From: Streptomyces sp. NBC_00878
GTDB lineage: Bacteria > Actinomycetota > Actinomycetes > Streptomycetales > Streptomycetaceae
Assembly: GCF_026341515.1 (NCBI RefSeq)
Contig: NZ_JAPEOK010000001.1
Location: 4,898,001 to 4,962,000, forward strand
Length of the DNA stretch: 64,000 nucleotides
Direction: 5' to 3'
The notes below the pieces were generated by a model that was given only the letters and a program-made list of their open reading frames with translations, had not been told where the DNA came from and searched no databases. How positions within the stretch are numbered: position 1 is the first letter of the stretch; the number at the start of each line of letters is the position of its first letter. Made by a program: the position numbers and the translations under genes. Shown piece after piece: positions 1 through 7,807 of the stretch.

Positions 1-571
1 GGAGGTGCTCTCGGGCGCCGCCCGGGACAAGGCCTTCGCCCGCGCGGTCGAGGCCGACGCCGGCTGGGCGGAGTACCAGGCGAAGACCACTCGGGTGATA
101 CCGGTGGTCGCCCTCCACGAGATCGCCGTCGACGGCCCGCCGAACGTCAACGCCTCCTCGATGGGCGAGGCGCTCAAGGCCATCCATGACGCGTTCCGCC
201 GTGAACTCGCCCTGATCCGCAAGGAGTTCACCACCGCCGGCGCCACCCTCGGTGCTCAGCTCCGCGTCAACTGCCTGACCCTCTGCGCGGGCCTGCACAA
301 CCACCACACCGGCGAGGAACACGGCATCTTCAAGTTCCTCGCCGACAGCCACCCCCAACTCGCCCCCGCCCTGGACCGCCTGCGCGAGGAACACGGGCGC
401 ATCGCCGCCCTGACCGCGGAGTTGAAGCGGATCGTCGGCGACGGCTCCGCGGATCCCCAGCACGCACGCCGGGAGGTCGAGCGCCTCACCGCCGAGCTGG
501 AGGCCCATCTGACGTACGAGGAGGAGCAGTTGATCCCCGCACTCGACGCGCTGGCCGGGCTGACCCACTAG
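1..571 (+). CDS. C-terminal part of nitroreductase-like/hemerythrin fusion protein (partial)
   Basis: The frame is open from the left edge, so the 5' end lies outside the window. The first ~40 residues, with the run EYQAKTTRVIPVVAL, look like the end of a deazaflavin (F420)-dependent nitroreductase domain. The rest is a hemerythrin HHE-type four-helix bundle, with candidate iron ligands in HNHHTGEEHGIF, in EEHGRI and in HLTYEEEQLIP. Family knowledge suggests a redox or oxygen/NO-responsive cytosolic protein; the substrate is unknown. An apparent start at position 5 would cut through the nitroreductase domain, so I do not accept it as the real start. Fusion of these two domains is known in actinomycetes. 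The gene is convergent with the MFS gene that follows. Confidence 0.75.
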   Translation, partial: EVLSGAARDKAFARAVEADAGWAEYQAKTTRVIPVVALHEIAVDGPPNVNASSMGEALKAIHDAFRRELALIRKEFTTAGATLGAQLRVNCLTLCAGLHNHHTGEEHGIFKFLADSHPQLAPALDRLREEHGRIAALTAELKRIVGDGSADPQHARREVERLTAELEAHLTYEEEQLIPALDALAGLTH

Positions 572-650
572 TTCGGTCTGCGCGGCAACGGCTGGGCGAC
601 CCCGCGGACGTCCAGCCGCTCACCGGCACACCGAACGACATCAAAGAGGA

Positions 651-675
651 GGGCGGCCCGATCCGCCGGCCGCCC
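651..675. terminator. hairpin between convergent genes
   Basis: GGGCGGCC (651-658) pairs perfectly with GGCCGCCC (668-675) around a 9-nt loop. It lies between the hemerythrin gene and the end of the MFS gene, so it can serve as a bidirectional terminator. No U-tract follows, which is usual in Streptomyces. Confidence 0.55.
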
Positions 676-710
676 CCTCACCAGAACCAGAACCAGAACC
701 TAACGAAGCA

Positions 711-1934
711 CTACCAGTCCGTGGCGGCGGGTTCCGGCAGGACGCCCGGGCGCGTACCGGGGACGGCCGGCTGTCGTTTGTCGTGCCTGCCCAGCGCCGC
801 GAGGGTCAGGGTCACGGTGACCGATGCGACCGCCATCAGTGTCATCGCCGTTGCCGGGGAGGTCAGTTGGGCGAGTGCGCCCGCGATGACGGCACCGACG
901 CCCTGCATGGCGGCCATGCCGGTGGCGTGCAGGCCGAGAGCCTGGCCCGCGAGGTCGTCGGGGGTGAGGGACATCAGGCGTTCCTGCAGGACCAGGCTCG
1001 CGGCGAAGCCGACGGAGGCGACGGTGACGGCCACGGCCGACAGCGTCACTCCGGGCCGCAGGACGAAGAACAGGTAGGGAACCGCAAGCAGCAGACGCAG
1101 CGGGGTCGCGAGACGGGAGCGCAACGCGGGCGGTACCAGGCGCCCCACCGCCATGTCGCCCGCGAACATGCCCAGCGCCCCGAACGCGTAGAGCATGCCG
1201 GCCGCTTCGGGAGCGTAGGAGACATAGAGCGAATCGCCGCCGACTATCAGGCCGTTGGGGACCCACAGGCCCAGGTAGACGAGGCGACGGGGGCGTGAGG
1301 ACCACAGGAGGGCGTTGGTGCGCCAGGTCGCCGAGACGGACGGGCGGCCGGATGCGCGCGGTGGGCGGGCCGTGAGGCCGAGGCGGGTGACGAGGGCCGA
1401 CAGCACGTACAGCGCTGCTGCAAGGAGCAGGCACGTCCTCGGGGACAGGATCACCAGCAGTGCGCCGCCCGTCGCGAACCCGGCCATCTGCACCAGGCCC
1501 CAGAGCATGTTGTAAACCGAACGCCCCAGGACATAGCCGTCCTTGGTCAGGATCTCGTTCAGCAGTCCCCCGCGTACGCCCCCGCCCAGCGACGCGACCA
1601 GGCCCTGCAGGAGTACGACGGCGAAGACCCCCCAGACCGGCAGTCCGGGCAGCGCCAGCACCGCTGTGCCGACCGCAAAGGCGAGGGTGAGGGCGGTCAG
1701 GATCGCGCGCGGGGGCAGGCGGTCGGCGCCCGAGAGCAGGACCGCGCCGCCCAGCAACTGCGCCAACTGCGGGGCGAACATGCTCACCGCCGACAGGAGC
1801 GGGGAGCCGGTGGCCCGGAAGACCAGCGTGCCGAGGGCCAGGCCACCGATCGTCTGGGCGGCGGCGAAAGCACCGAAGGAGAGCAGGAACGGGGTGAACT
1901 CCGGGGTGCGGAACAAGGAGCGGTAGCTGCGCAT
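711..1934 (-). CDS. MFS transporter
   Basis: A 407-residue integral membrane protein of the major facilitator superfamily with about 12 hydrophobic segments. It begins MRSYRSLFRTPEFTPFLLSF and contains small-residue-rich helices typical of the drug-efflux type (RATGSPLLSAVSMFAPQLAQ). A substrate cannot be read from sequence. It diverges from an ArsR-like regulator at 2143, a common pairing in which the regulator controls the exporter, and the shared 208-bp upstream region is almost wholly occupied by a 24-bp tandem repeat. The start at 1934 is the only start consistent with a full first helix. Confidence 0.85.
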   Translation of the reverse strand: MRSYRSLFRTPEFTPFLLSFGAFAAAQTIGGLALGTLVFRATGSPLLSAVSMFAPQLAQLLGGAVLLSGADRLPPRAILTALTLAFAVGTAVLALPGLPVWGVFAVVLLQGLVASLGGGVRGGLLNEILTKDGYVLGRSVYNMLWGLVQMAGFATGGALLVILSPRTCLLLAAALYVLSALVTRLGLTARPPRASGRPSVSATWRTNALLWSSRPRRLVYLGLWVPNGLIVGGDSLYVSYAPEAAGMLYAFGALGMFAGDMAVGRLVPPALRSRLATPLRLLLAVPYLFFVLRPGVTLSAVAVTVASVGFAASLVLQERLMSLTPDDLAGQALGLHATGMAAMQGVGAVIAGALAQLTSPATAMTLMAVASVTVTLTLAALGRHDKRQPAVPGTRPGVLPEPAATDW

Positions 1935-1990
1935 GGGCCGAAGTCTCGGAGCAACTCAGGGGCCCTGTTTACTGTTTCGCCGACACGCGA

Positions 1991-2154
1991 AACGTCGCAC
2001 GCATGGGCTTGAGGAACGCCGTACGCATGGGCTTGAGGAACGTCGTACGCATGGGCTTGAGGAACGTCGCACGCATGGGCTTGAGGAACGTCGCACACAT
2101 GGGCTTGAGGAACGTCGCACACATGGGCTTAAGGTCGTGCGCATGGGCTTGTGG
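1991..2154. repeat. 24-bp tandem repeat, about 6.8 copies
   Basis: Units begin at 1991, 2015, 2039, 2063, 2087 and 2111, followed by a partial unit at 2135-2154. The unit is close to AACGTCGCACGCATGGGCTT plus GAGG, varying at two or three positions. It fills the divergent region between the MFS and ArsR-like genes and ends at the likely start codon of the regulator. The unit is 8 codons long, so every frame stays open and gives artificial N-terminal extensions such as RRTHGLEE. Confidence 0.95.
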
Positions 2155-3150
2155 CAGATCGGCACCGACACCCTCGCCCGCAGCCGCTTCGTGCTCTCGC
2201 CGTTCGCCGAGACCTTCGCGAGCCTGAGACTGCTGCACGCGGGGACCGGTGCCCATCCGGGCGAGGAGGCCTGGCTGCGCGAGCATCTGCCCTGCTACCG
2301 CGCCCGTCTCACGGCCGATCCGGTGGCCGCGCTGGTCGTGCGGGTGGCGTTCGGCACGTCCTGGATCGCCGACTTCTTCTGCCCCACCTCGTGCGCCGGG
2401 GAGAGCTTCGAGGAGACCGTGGCGCGGGTGCGGGCGACCGGGGCCGAGGAGGCGCGGGCCAACCTCCGGGTGTGCCTCCGGGGCAGCCCGCTTCCCGCCG
2501 CCCTGGAGCGGGACGACCTGCCCGAGCGGGCGACCGCGCTCCTGACCTACGTCTGGGAGGAGACCGTGCGGCCGTACTGGGAACGCCGGCGGCGCGTCCT
2601 GGAGGCCGACATGATCGCGCGGACCGCACGCGTGAGCCAGGGAGGCTGGGCCGCCGTGCTGGACTCGCTGAAGCCCGGGACGCGGTGGCTCGGCGAAAGC
2701 GGGTTCCAGGTCAACCCGAACGCGTATCCGCCGCGGGAGATCGCCGCCGGGGCTGAGCTGCTGTTCATGCCGGTCACACCGAAGACCAGTTGGGTGTCGT
2801 GGGAGGGACGGGAGCGGTACGCCGTCGTCTACCCGTGCCTCGGAGTGCTCGCCGAGGACCACCACCGGCGCCCCGTCCCGGCCGGACTCGGGGCGCTCGT
2901 CGGAACCGCACGGGCCGGAGTGCTGGCGCTGCTCGGAACTCCCATGAGCACGACCCAGCTCGTCGCCGTGACCGGGCAGGGGCTGGGTTCGGTGGGCCGG
3001 CATCTGCGGGTGCTGCTGGACGCGGGACTGGTGGAGCGGCGGCGGGCCGGTCAGTCGGTGCTGTACGTCCGGACGCCGGCCGGGCAGGTCCTCATGGAGG
3101 CGTCGGGGGCCGGTACCGGCGACAGGGAGCCGGAACCGGGGATCCACTAG
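2143..3150 (+). CDS. ArsR-like winged-helix transcriptional regulator (DUF5937 type)
   Basis: About 335 residues from MGLWQIGTDTLARSRF. The C-terminal ~80 residues form a winged helix (STTQLVAVTGQGLGSVGRHL, then LDAGLVERRRAGQSVLYVRT). The N-terminal two thirds match the acidic/aromatic domain often labelled DUF5937. The frame is open upstream through the tandem repeat, so I place the start at ATG 2143 (GTG 2137 is an alternative); a start inside the repeat would add repetitive RRTHGLEE units. It is divergent from the MFS gene, which it probably regulates. Effector unknown. Confidence 0.75.
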   Translation: MGLWQIGTDTLARSRFVLSPFAETFASLRLLHAGTGAHPGEEAWLREHLPCYRARLTADPVAALVVRVAFGTSWIADFFCPTSCAGESFEETVARVRATGAEEARANLRVCLRGSPLPAALERDDLPERATALLTYVWEETVRPYWERRRRVLEADMIARTARVSQGGWAAVLDSLKPGTRWLGESGFQVNPNAYPPREIAAGAELLFMPVTPKTSWVSWEGRERYAVVYPCLGVLAEDHHRRPVPAGLGALVGTARAGVLALLGTPMSTTQLVAVTGQGLGSVGRHLRVLLDAGLVERRRAGQSVLYVRTPAGQVLMEASGAGTGDREPEPGIH

Positions 3151-3207
3151 GTCCTGTCCGACGGACCAGGGCGGCCCCGGACGGCCCCCGGCGCCCCCCG
3201 AAGGTCC

Positions 3208-5403
3208 TCACTCGAACGGCAACGGCCGCGCATGCACCACGTCCAGCCGCGAAACGGCCCGCGTGAGCACCACGTACAGCCGATGCAGCCCCCGGGCCTC
3301 CCCCTCCGCGATCGCCGCCGGCTCCACGGCGACGACATGGTCGTACTCCAGGCCTTTCGCGACACCGGCCCCCAACACCGTGACGCGCGCGCCCAGTTGG
3401 TCCGCCCCGGCCACGTCGATACCGGCCCCGCCCAGCGTCTCCCGCACCCATCCGACATCCGAGTCGGCCGCGATGACGCCCACCGACCCCTCGTACGAGA
3501 GGGCACGCCGCACGGCCTCGACGGTCTCCCGGGGCACGTCGTCCGTGCGGCGCACCCTCAACTCGCCGTCCCTCCGCAGGGATTGGGCTGCCGCGACTCC
3601 CACGTCCAGCCGTGCCAGTACCCGGTTCGCCAGTTCGACCACCGACTCCGGTACGCGGAAACCGGTGGTCAGCGGCACGACCACCGCCTCCGGTTTGCCC
3701 AGATGGCCGAGGAGTTCGCCCCACTCCCGCGCGGCCCACGGCGTGGTCCCCTGCGCGAGATCGCCGAGCACGGTGACCGACCCGAAGGCCGCCCGCCGCC
3801 CGATCGCCCGGCACTCCATCGGCGACAGGTCCTGCGCCTCGTCGATGACCAAGTGCCCGTATCCTTCCGGGTGTTCGACGAGTCCGGCGACCTCGTCGAG
3901 GAGCACGAGATCGGCCGCCGACCACTTGGCGGACTTCCACGACCGGGGCGGCCGCGCCCACAGCAGCGCCTTCTGTTCGTCCGCGTCCAGCACCCCGTCC
4001 GCCGCCGCGGCCAACGCGTCCGGATCGGTGAGCAGTTCGGCGACCACCTCCTCCGGCCGTGCCCTGGGCCACACGGCGTCGACGTACGCGCTGATGGGCC
4101 GCGCCCGCGAGATCTTCTGCACCCAGGCGTTGGTCTGCGGTCCGGCACGCAACTCGGCCCGCGCCTGCACGTACCGCACGACCCGGGTCCGTACGCGCTC
4201 ACGTCCGACCGCGTACGGCGGTTCCTCGGCCCGCACGCCCGCCACGATCCGCACGAGTTCACCGCCCGGCACCCGCCACCGGTACGAACCGTCGGGCACC
4301 GCAAGGCCGTTGCCCCCCAACACCCCCTCCGCCCCCTCCTCTCCATCCGCCCCGTCCGCCCCGTCCGCACGCACTCGGGAGTAGAGGGCACGCCGCAGGA
4401 CCTCCGCCATGCGGGGGTCGTGCTTGACGGCCGCGGTGGCCTCGGCGTCCTCGCCCGTGACCGGCTGCCGCCCGATCTCCTCACCGACTGTGGACTGCCG
4501 TACACCGGTCTCGCCGAGCGCGGGCAGCACCTCCGAGATGTAGGAGAGGAAGGTGCGGTTCGGCCCCAGGATCAGCAGTCCGCCACGCTGGACGCGCTGC
4601 GGGAACGTGTAGAGCAGGTACGCGGCCCGGTGCAGCCCGACCGCCGTCTTCCCGGTGCCTGGCGCGCCCTGCACGCAGACGGAGACGGTGAAGTCCGCCC
4701 GTACGAGATCGTCCTGTTCGGGCTGGATGGTCGCGGCGATGTCGCGCATCGGGCCGACGCGGGGCCGCTCGATCTCGCTCGCGAGAATGCGACTGCTCAC
4801 TCCCGGCGAACCGGGGAGGCGCCCTTCAACTTGGCGCTCCTGTGCGAGCCGCTCGTCCTCCCGGTGCTCGTAGGCGAGCCGCTCGTCCTCCAGGCCCGTG
4901 AGGTCGGCCGAGTCGCCGCGGCTTCCCGGCGCCCAGCCGAACCGGCGCCGCACATGCACACCCTGTGGATGACGGGCGCTCGCCTGGTAGAAGGCGCGCG
5001 AGACGGGAGCGCGCCAGTCGACGACGAGGGGCGGCGCGGAGGGGTGCTCGGTGATCCTGCGCCGCCCGATGTGATAGCTCTGCCCGGCGTGATCACCCGC
5101 ATGCCCACCCGCATGCTCACCAGCGGGATCAGCGGCGCGATCACCGGCCGTTCCGCGGTCCGCCGCGAAGTCCAACCGCCCGAAGAACAAAGGCCCTTCG
5201 GGCAGTTCCCGCATCTCCTTCGCCCGACTGCGAAGCCGGTACCCGAGTACTTCGGCGTCGGCGCCGGACGCGGATACGTCCTCTCCGGTGACGACGTGTT
5301 CCTGCGCTCCGTCGACCATCGCGGCGAGGGCGGTCCGGCAGGTGTCGTGGTAGACGCGTTCCTGGGTGAGGGAGGTGGTGAGAGCGGGGTCGGGTGACGT
5401 CAT
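3208..5403 (-). CDS. HelD-family superfamily 1 ATPase, RNA polymerase remodelling/recycling
   Basis: A 731-residue UvrD/Rep-like ATPase. The N-terminal arm is followed by the HelD-type block PLFFGRLDF and PLVVDWRAPVSRAFYQ (residues ~71-130), Walker A GAPGTGKT near residue 236, Walker B LVIDEAQDLSP, a QG motif in VLGDLAQGTTPW and a C-terminal helicase motif VVLTRAVSRLDVVH. HelD proteins release stalled RNA polymerase, and some streptomycete members (HelR) confer rifamycin tolerance; I cannot tell the subtype from sequence alone. Low-complexity expansions AGEHAGGHAGDHAG (~84-97) and DGADGADGEEGAEG interrupt the protein. Monocistronic, and convergent with the ArsR-like gene. Confidence 0.85.
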   Translation of the reverse strand: MTSPDPALTTSLTQERVYHDTCRTALAAMVDGAQEHVVTGEDVSASGADAEVLGYRLRSRAKEMRELPEGPLFFGRLDFAADRGTAGDRAADPAGEHAGGHAGDHAGQSYHIGRRRITEHPSAPPLVVDWRAPVSRAFYQASARHPQGVHVRRRFGWAPGSRGDSADLTGLEDERLAYEHREDERLAQERQVEGRLPGSPGVSSRILASEIERPRVGPMRDIAATIQPEQDDLVRADFTVSVCVQGAPGTGKTAVGLHRAAYLLYTFPQRVQRGGLLILGPNRTFLSYISEVLPALGETGVRQSTVGEEIGRQPVTGEDAEATAAVKHDPRMAEVLRRALYSRVRADGADGADGEEGAEGVLGGNGLAVPDGSYRWRVPGGELVRIVAGVRAEEPPYAVGRERVRTRVVRYVQARAELRAGPQTNAWVQKISRARPISAYVDAVWPRARPEEVVAELLTDPDALAAAADGVLDADEQKALLWARPPRSWKSAKWSAADLVLLDEVAGLVEHPEGYGHLVIDEAQDLSPMECRAIGRRAAFGSVTVLGDLAQGTTPWAAREWGELLGHLGKPEAVVVPLTTGFRVPESVVELANRVLARLDVGVAAAQSLRRDGELRVRRTDDVPRETVEAVRRALSYEGSVGVIAADSDVGWVRETLGGAGIDVAGADQLGARVTVLGAGVAKGLEYDHVVAVEPAAIAEGEARGLHRLYVVLTRAVSRLDVVHARPLPFE

Positions 5404-5475
5404 TCGAGCGAGGATAGCCGAATAGCGTGACTCGGTTAACTTTTTTACTTGGCTATGGGGTGGGGCGTATCCAGC

Positions 5476-5605
5476 GCCGGGGCGTCACACGCATCAAGGC
5501 GTCTGCGTTTCGGGACGCCGGGCGTCACGCGCATCGAGGCGTCTGGCGTTTCAGGACGCCAGGCGTCACACGCATCTCGGCGCCAGGCGTCACACGCATC
5601 GCGGC
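5476..5605. repeat. GC-rich tandem repeat with hairpins at the 3' end of the TetR gene
   Basis: Two 41-bp units (5476-5516, 5517-5557) and two 24-bp units (5558-5581, 5582-5605) share GCCNGGCGTCACACGCATC. Junctions create GACGCC/GGCGTC inverted repeats, so the array can fold into hairpins. The last unit contains the stop codon of the TetR gene. A core close to CGTCRCACGCAT is shared with the 24-bp array at 1991-2154. Confidence 0.85.
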
Positions 5606-6195
5606 AATCCCGCCTCAAGTCGCGCGAACGCGCCCTCCGCGGCGACGACGGCATCCCGCCGCACCACCACGACCGACTCGCCCCTCGCGATCCGCCGCCA
5701 GTTCTCCTGCGCGAGGATCCGCTGCACGGCGATGATCTGGCCGGCGGCGAGCCTGTCCTCAAGGCCGCCGCCGAGCGCCTCGGCGAGGGCGGCCTCGGAC
5801 CGCTGCAGGTACTCGTACAGCCGCGCGACCAGCGAAGGGGTCCCGTAGAGCAGCCGGTGAAAGGCGAGGATGTGCGGGTGTTCATTGACCCCGGTAATGG
5901 GGTCGCTCCGCTCGATCCCCGCCAGGAAGTGCCGCCGCAGCACATCGATGGCGGACTCCCCCGGCGCCCGCGCGGCGACCACCCGCGCGGCCTCGGTCTC
6001 GTGATCGGCGAACCGGTGCAGAACCAGGTCCTCCTTCGACGGGAAGTAGCGGAAGAGGGTCGGCTTCGAGATCTGGGCGGCGGCGGCCACCTCCGCGACG
6101 GAAACCCGCTCGAACCCCTTCTCCAGGAAGAGCGAGATGGCGACATCCGACACGTCCTGGTACATCCGCAGCTTCTTGCGCTCACGCAGCCCCAT
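5590..6195 (-). CDS. TetR-family transcriptional regulator
   Basis: 201 residues from MGLRERKKLRMYQDVSDVA. The N-terminal helix-turn-helix is clear (FERVSVAEVAAAAQISKPTLFRYF is the recognition region), followed by an all-helical ligand domain; its length is normal for TetR. The frame stays open upstream to ATG 6375, which would add a 60-residue Gly/Ala/Val-rich stretch with repeated GAA units. I prefer 6195 because family members start just before the LRERKK motif, though neither start has a strong ribosome binding site. Its last codons lie inside a tandem repeat. The target is probably itself or a neighbour; no operator was recognised. Confidence 0.8.
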   Translation of the reverse strand: MGLRERKKLRMYQDVSDVAISLFLEKGFERVSVAEVAAAAQISKPTLFRYFPSKEDLVLHRFADHETEAARVVAARAPGESAIDVLRRHFLAGIERSDPITGVNEHPHILAFHRLLYGTPSLVARLYEYLQRSEAALAEALGGGLEDRLAAGQIIAVQRILAQENWRRIARGESVVVVRRDAVVAAEGAFARLEAGLPRCV

Positions 6196-6219
6196 GGCAC
6201 TCACCACATCCGCAGTACC

Positions 6220-6310
6220 CACCGCATCCGCAGTACCCACCGCACCTGCCGCACCTGCCGCACCTGCCGCACCTGCCGAGTCCGCCGTACTCACTGCGCC
6301 CACCGGCCCC
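6220..6310. repeat. short trinucleotide-like repeats upstream of or within the TetR N-terminus
   Basis: CGCATCCGCAGTACCCAC occurs twice (with one changed copy) and GCACCTGCC about four times in a row. Read on the minus strand in the TetR frame it encodes Gly-Ala-Ala repeats. It is either an expanded N-terminus or noncoding leader. Confidence 0.7.
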
Positions 6311-6446
6311 ATTGGCCCCATTGGCCCCACGGCGCTCACCCCGCTCACGCCGCCCACAGCACCCGTCTCGCCCATGCCCCGAGGGTACGCACCTTCCGGA
6401 CTCCCGCCCTCCCCTTGACCACGACCAAAGTTGAGGCCGAAGACTG

Positions 6447-6818
6447 TCAGCCGTCGCTCTCCTCGGTGGCGAGGGCGTCCCGGTCGACGACGGCAGGGCC
6501 GCAGCCCGGCGGCAAGCGCTCGACGACCATCGCCACGGCCGCCTCGACGCTGTGGACCTCTCCCACGAACTCGGTCCTGGACGGCCCTTCCACACGGAAC
6601 CGACCGCCCGGCTGTGGGCGTATGTAGGGGACATCCCACGTCCAGGGATTTTCGATGCAGCGGCTGAAGTGCAGTTCCCCATGACCGCTCCAGGGGAAGA
6701 GCTGCCGAAGCCGAGGCTCGGCATAGGCGGCTCGCACCAACTCGCTGTCCACGTACTGCGCACCGAACAGCGTCTTCCATTCAGCCTCTGTTCTGGCTGC
6801 GGCGTCCTGAACTGCCAT
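6447..6818 (-). CDS. small DUF6193-like protein, last gene of the GntR1 operon
   Basis: 123 residues from MAVQDAAARTEAEWKTLFGA, with ribosome binding site GGAAGGA about 9 nt upstream. The pattern of ELVRAAYAEPRLRQLFPW, SHGxLxFSR-like GHGELHFSRC, the WDVPYI segment and VERLPPGCGPAV resembles DUF6193 proteins, which sit in various regulatory and natural-product loci and have no known function. The assignment is from memory of the family pattern and should be searched. It follows the membrane protein by 62 nt and is probably the fourth gene of the operon beginning at 11172. Confidence 0.6.
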   Translation of the reverse strand: MAVQDAAARTEAEWKTLFGAQYVDSELVRAAYAEPRLRQLFPWSGHGELHFSRCIENPWTWDVPYIRPQPGGRFRVEGPSRTEFVGEVHSVEAAVAMVVERLPPGCGPAVVDRDALATEESDG

Positions 6819-6880
6819 GGTCGGGATCCTTCCACACGGCCGCGGCGGGACGGCTGCGGCCAGTCGTCGGTGAGGTGTTC

Positions 6881-7768
6881 TCAGGGCGGCGTTCCGCCAC
6901 GCCAACTCGGTACCGACGCCAGGCTCCACAGGTCGTCCAGATGCTTGTTCCATGTGGCGACAACGGCCTTGGAGTCGTCGCTGCCCTTCGGGGACCAGAC
7001 GTTGAGATCGGTGCGGTAACCCTTGGGGTCGTAGAACTCCGGATCCGAACTGCGCAGCACAGTCCGTGCCATCACGTCGTAGAGACCGTGCAGCACCTGA
7101 TCCCGGTTGAAGATGCAGATCTTGTCCCTCGGTATGCCGGGGTAGAGGCGGTACTCGCACTCTGCCGTGACCCGCCCCAGCCCGGTGAGCCGTTCCGCGA
7201 GGCCCGAGAGCGTCTGGTCGTACTCCTGGCACTTGCGCTCCAGTCGCTTCCGGAAGTCGGGATCGTCCAGGGGCGCCCCTCCCGGACCCACCCTCGACGG
7301 AACGGTCATCGGCTGCCCGAAGTCCGGAATCAGCACTCTGACGGAGACGTGCCTGGTCGGTCCTGGATCGTCGAGCAGTCCCTCCAGGCGGTGGTAGAGC
7401 TCGTTGTAGAGCGTCTCGCCCGTGTAGCCGAGGAAACTGATCTCCACCATCCGAGCGTCGAACGCCTCACTAACGAAGCTGCCCAGCTCCCTCGACTGGA
7501 CCTGCCCGCGCGTCGGCAGGCGAAGCGAGGCAGCGAGGTCCTTCAGCGTGTCGTACAGCACGTAGCCGACCAGACTGAGCAGCGCGCCGCCCAGGAATAC
7601 CTTGTCCTGTAAGGCGTCCCCGACCGGCTTCACGAACTGGGCCGTCACTCCGATGACGAAGATCGCCATCAGCAGGATTCGCGTGACCGCCGGCTCATAG
7701 CGGGCCTGGAACCGCCTGAGCCGTTCGCCCATGCCACCGTCGGCCGGCCTGCTTCCCCCACCGGACAT
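6881..7768 (-). CDS. membrane-anchored protein with a domain shared with the nearby GntR regulators
   Basis: 295 residues. Two hydrophobic segments lie near residues 30-75 (ILLMAIFVIGVTAQFV and FLGGALLSLVGYVLY), followed by a ~200-residue cytosolic domain. That domain has VEISFLGYTGETLYNELYHR, VSVRVLIPDF and later RDKICIFNRDQVLHGLYDV. The same order (beta-strand, VR-LLP, then K-x4-N) is present in the ligand domains of the GntR proteins at 10213, 12283 and 13789. The K-x4-N element looks like a degenerate phospholipase-D HKD motif with the His lost. This is inference. It starts 40 nt after the tandem kinase gene and is probably cotranscribed. Likely a membrane sensor rather than an enzyme. 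Confidence 0.7.
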   Translation of the reverse strand: MSGGGSRPADGGMGERLRRFQARYEPAVTRILLMAIFVIGVTAQFVKPVGDALQDKVFLGGALLSLVGYVLYDTLKDLAASLRLPTRGQVQSRELGSFVSEAFDARMVEISFLGYTGETLYNELYHRLEGLLDDPGPTRHVSVRVLIPDFGQPMTVPSRVGPGGAPLDDPDFRKRLERKCQEYDQTLSGLAERLTGLGRVTAECEYRLYPGIPRDKICIFNRDQVLHGLYDVMARTVLRSSDPEFYDPKGYRTDLNVWSPKGSDDSKAVVATWNKHLDDLWSLASVPSWRGGTPP

Positions 7769-7807
7769 GCGCAGCCCCTCCCCCGTGCCGAAGCGCCCGG
7801 CGGCAGG

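Noticed and set aside
1933..2142. 70-residue repeat extension of the ArsR-like regulator
   Set aside because: Encoded entirely by the 24-bp array upstream of a normal start.
1991..2154. CRISPR array
   Set aside because: Repeats are contiguous with no spacers and no cas genes nearby.
3232..5397. 721-codon antisense frame opposite the HelD gene
   Set aside because: High-GC shadow; no family pattern, while the minus-strand protein has clear helicase motifs.
5404..5475. rifamycin-associated element upstream of the HelD gene
   Set aside because: No convincing inverted repeat of that type was seen.
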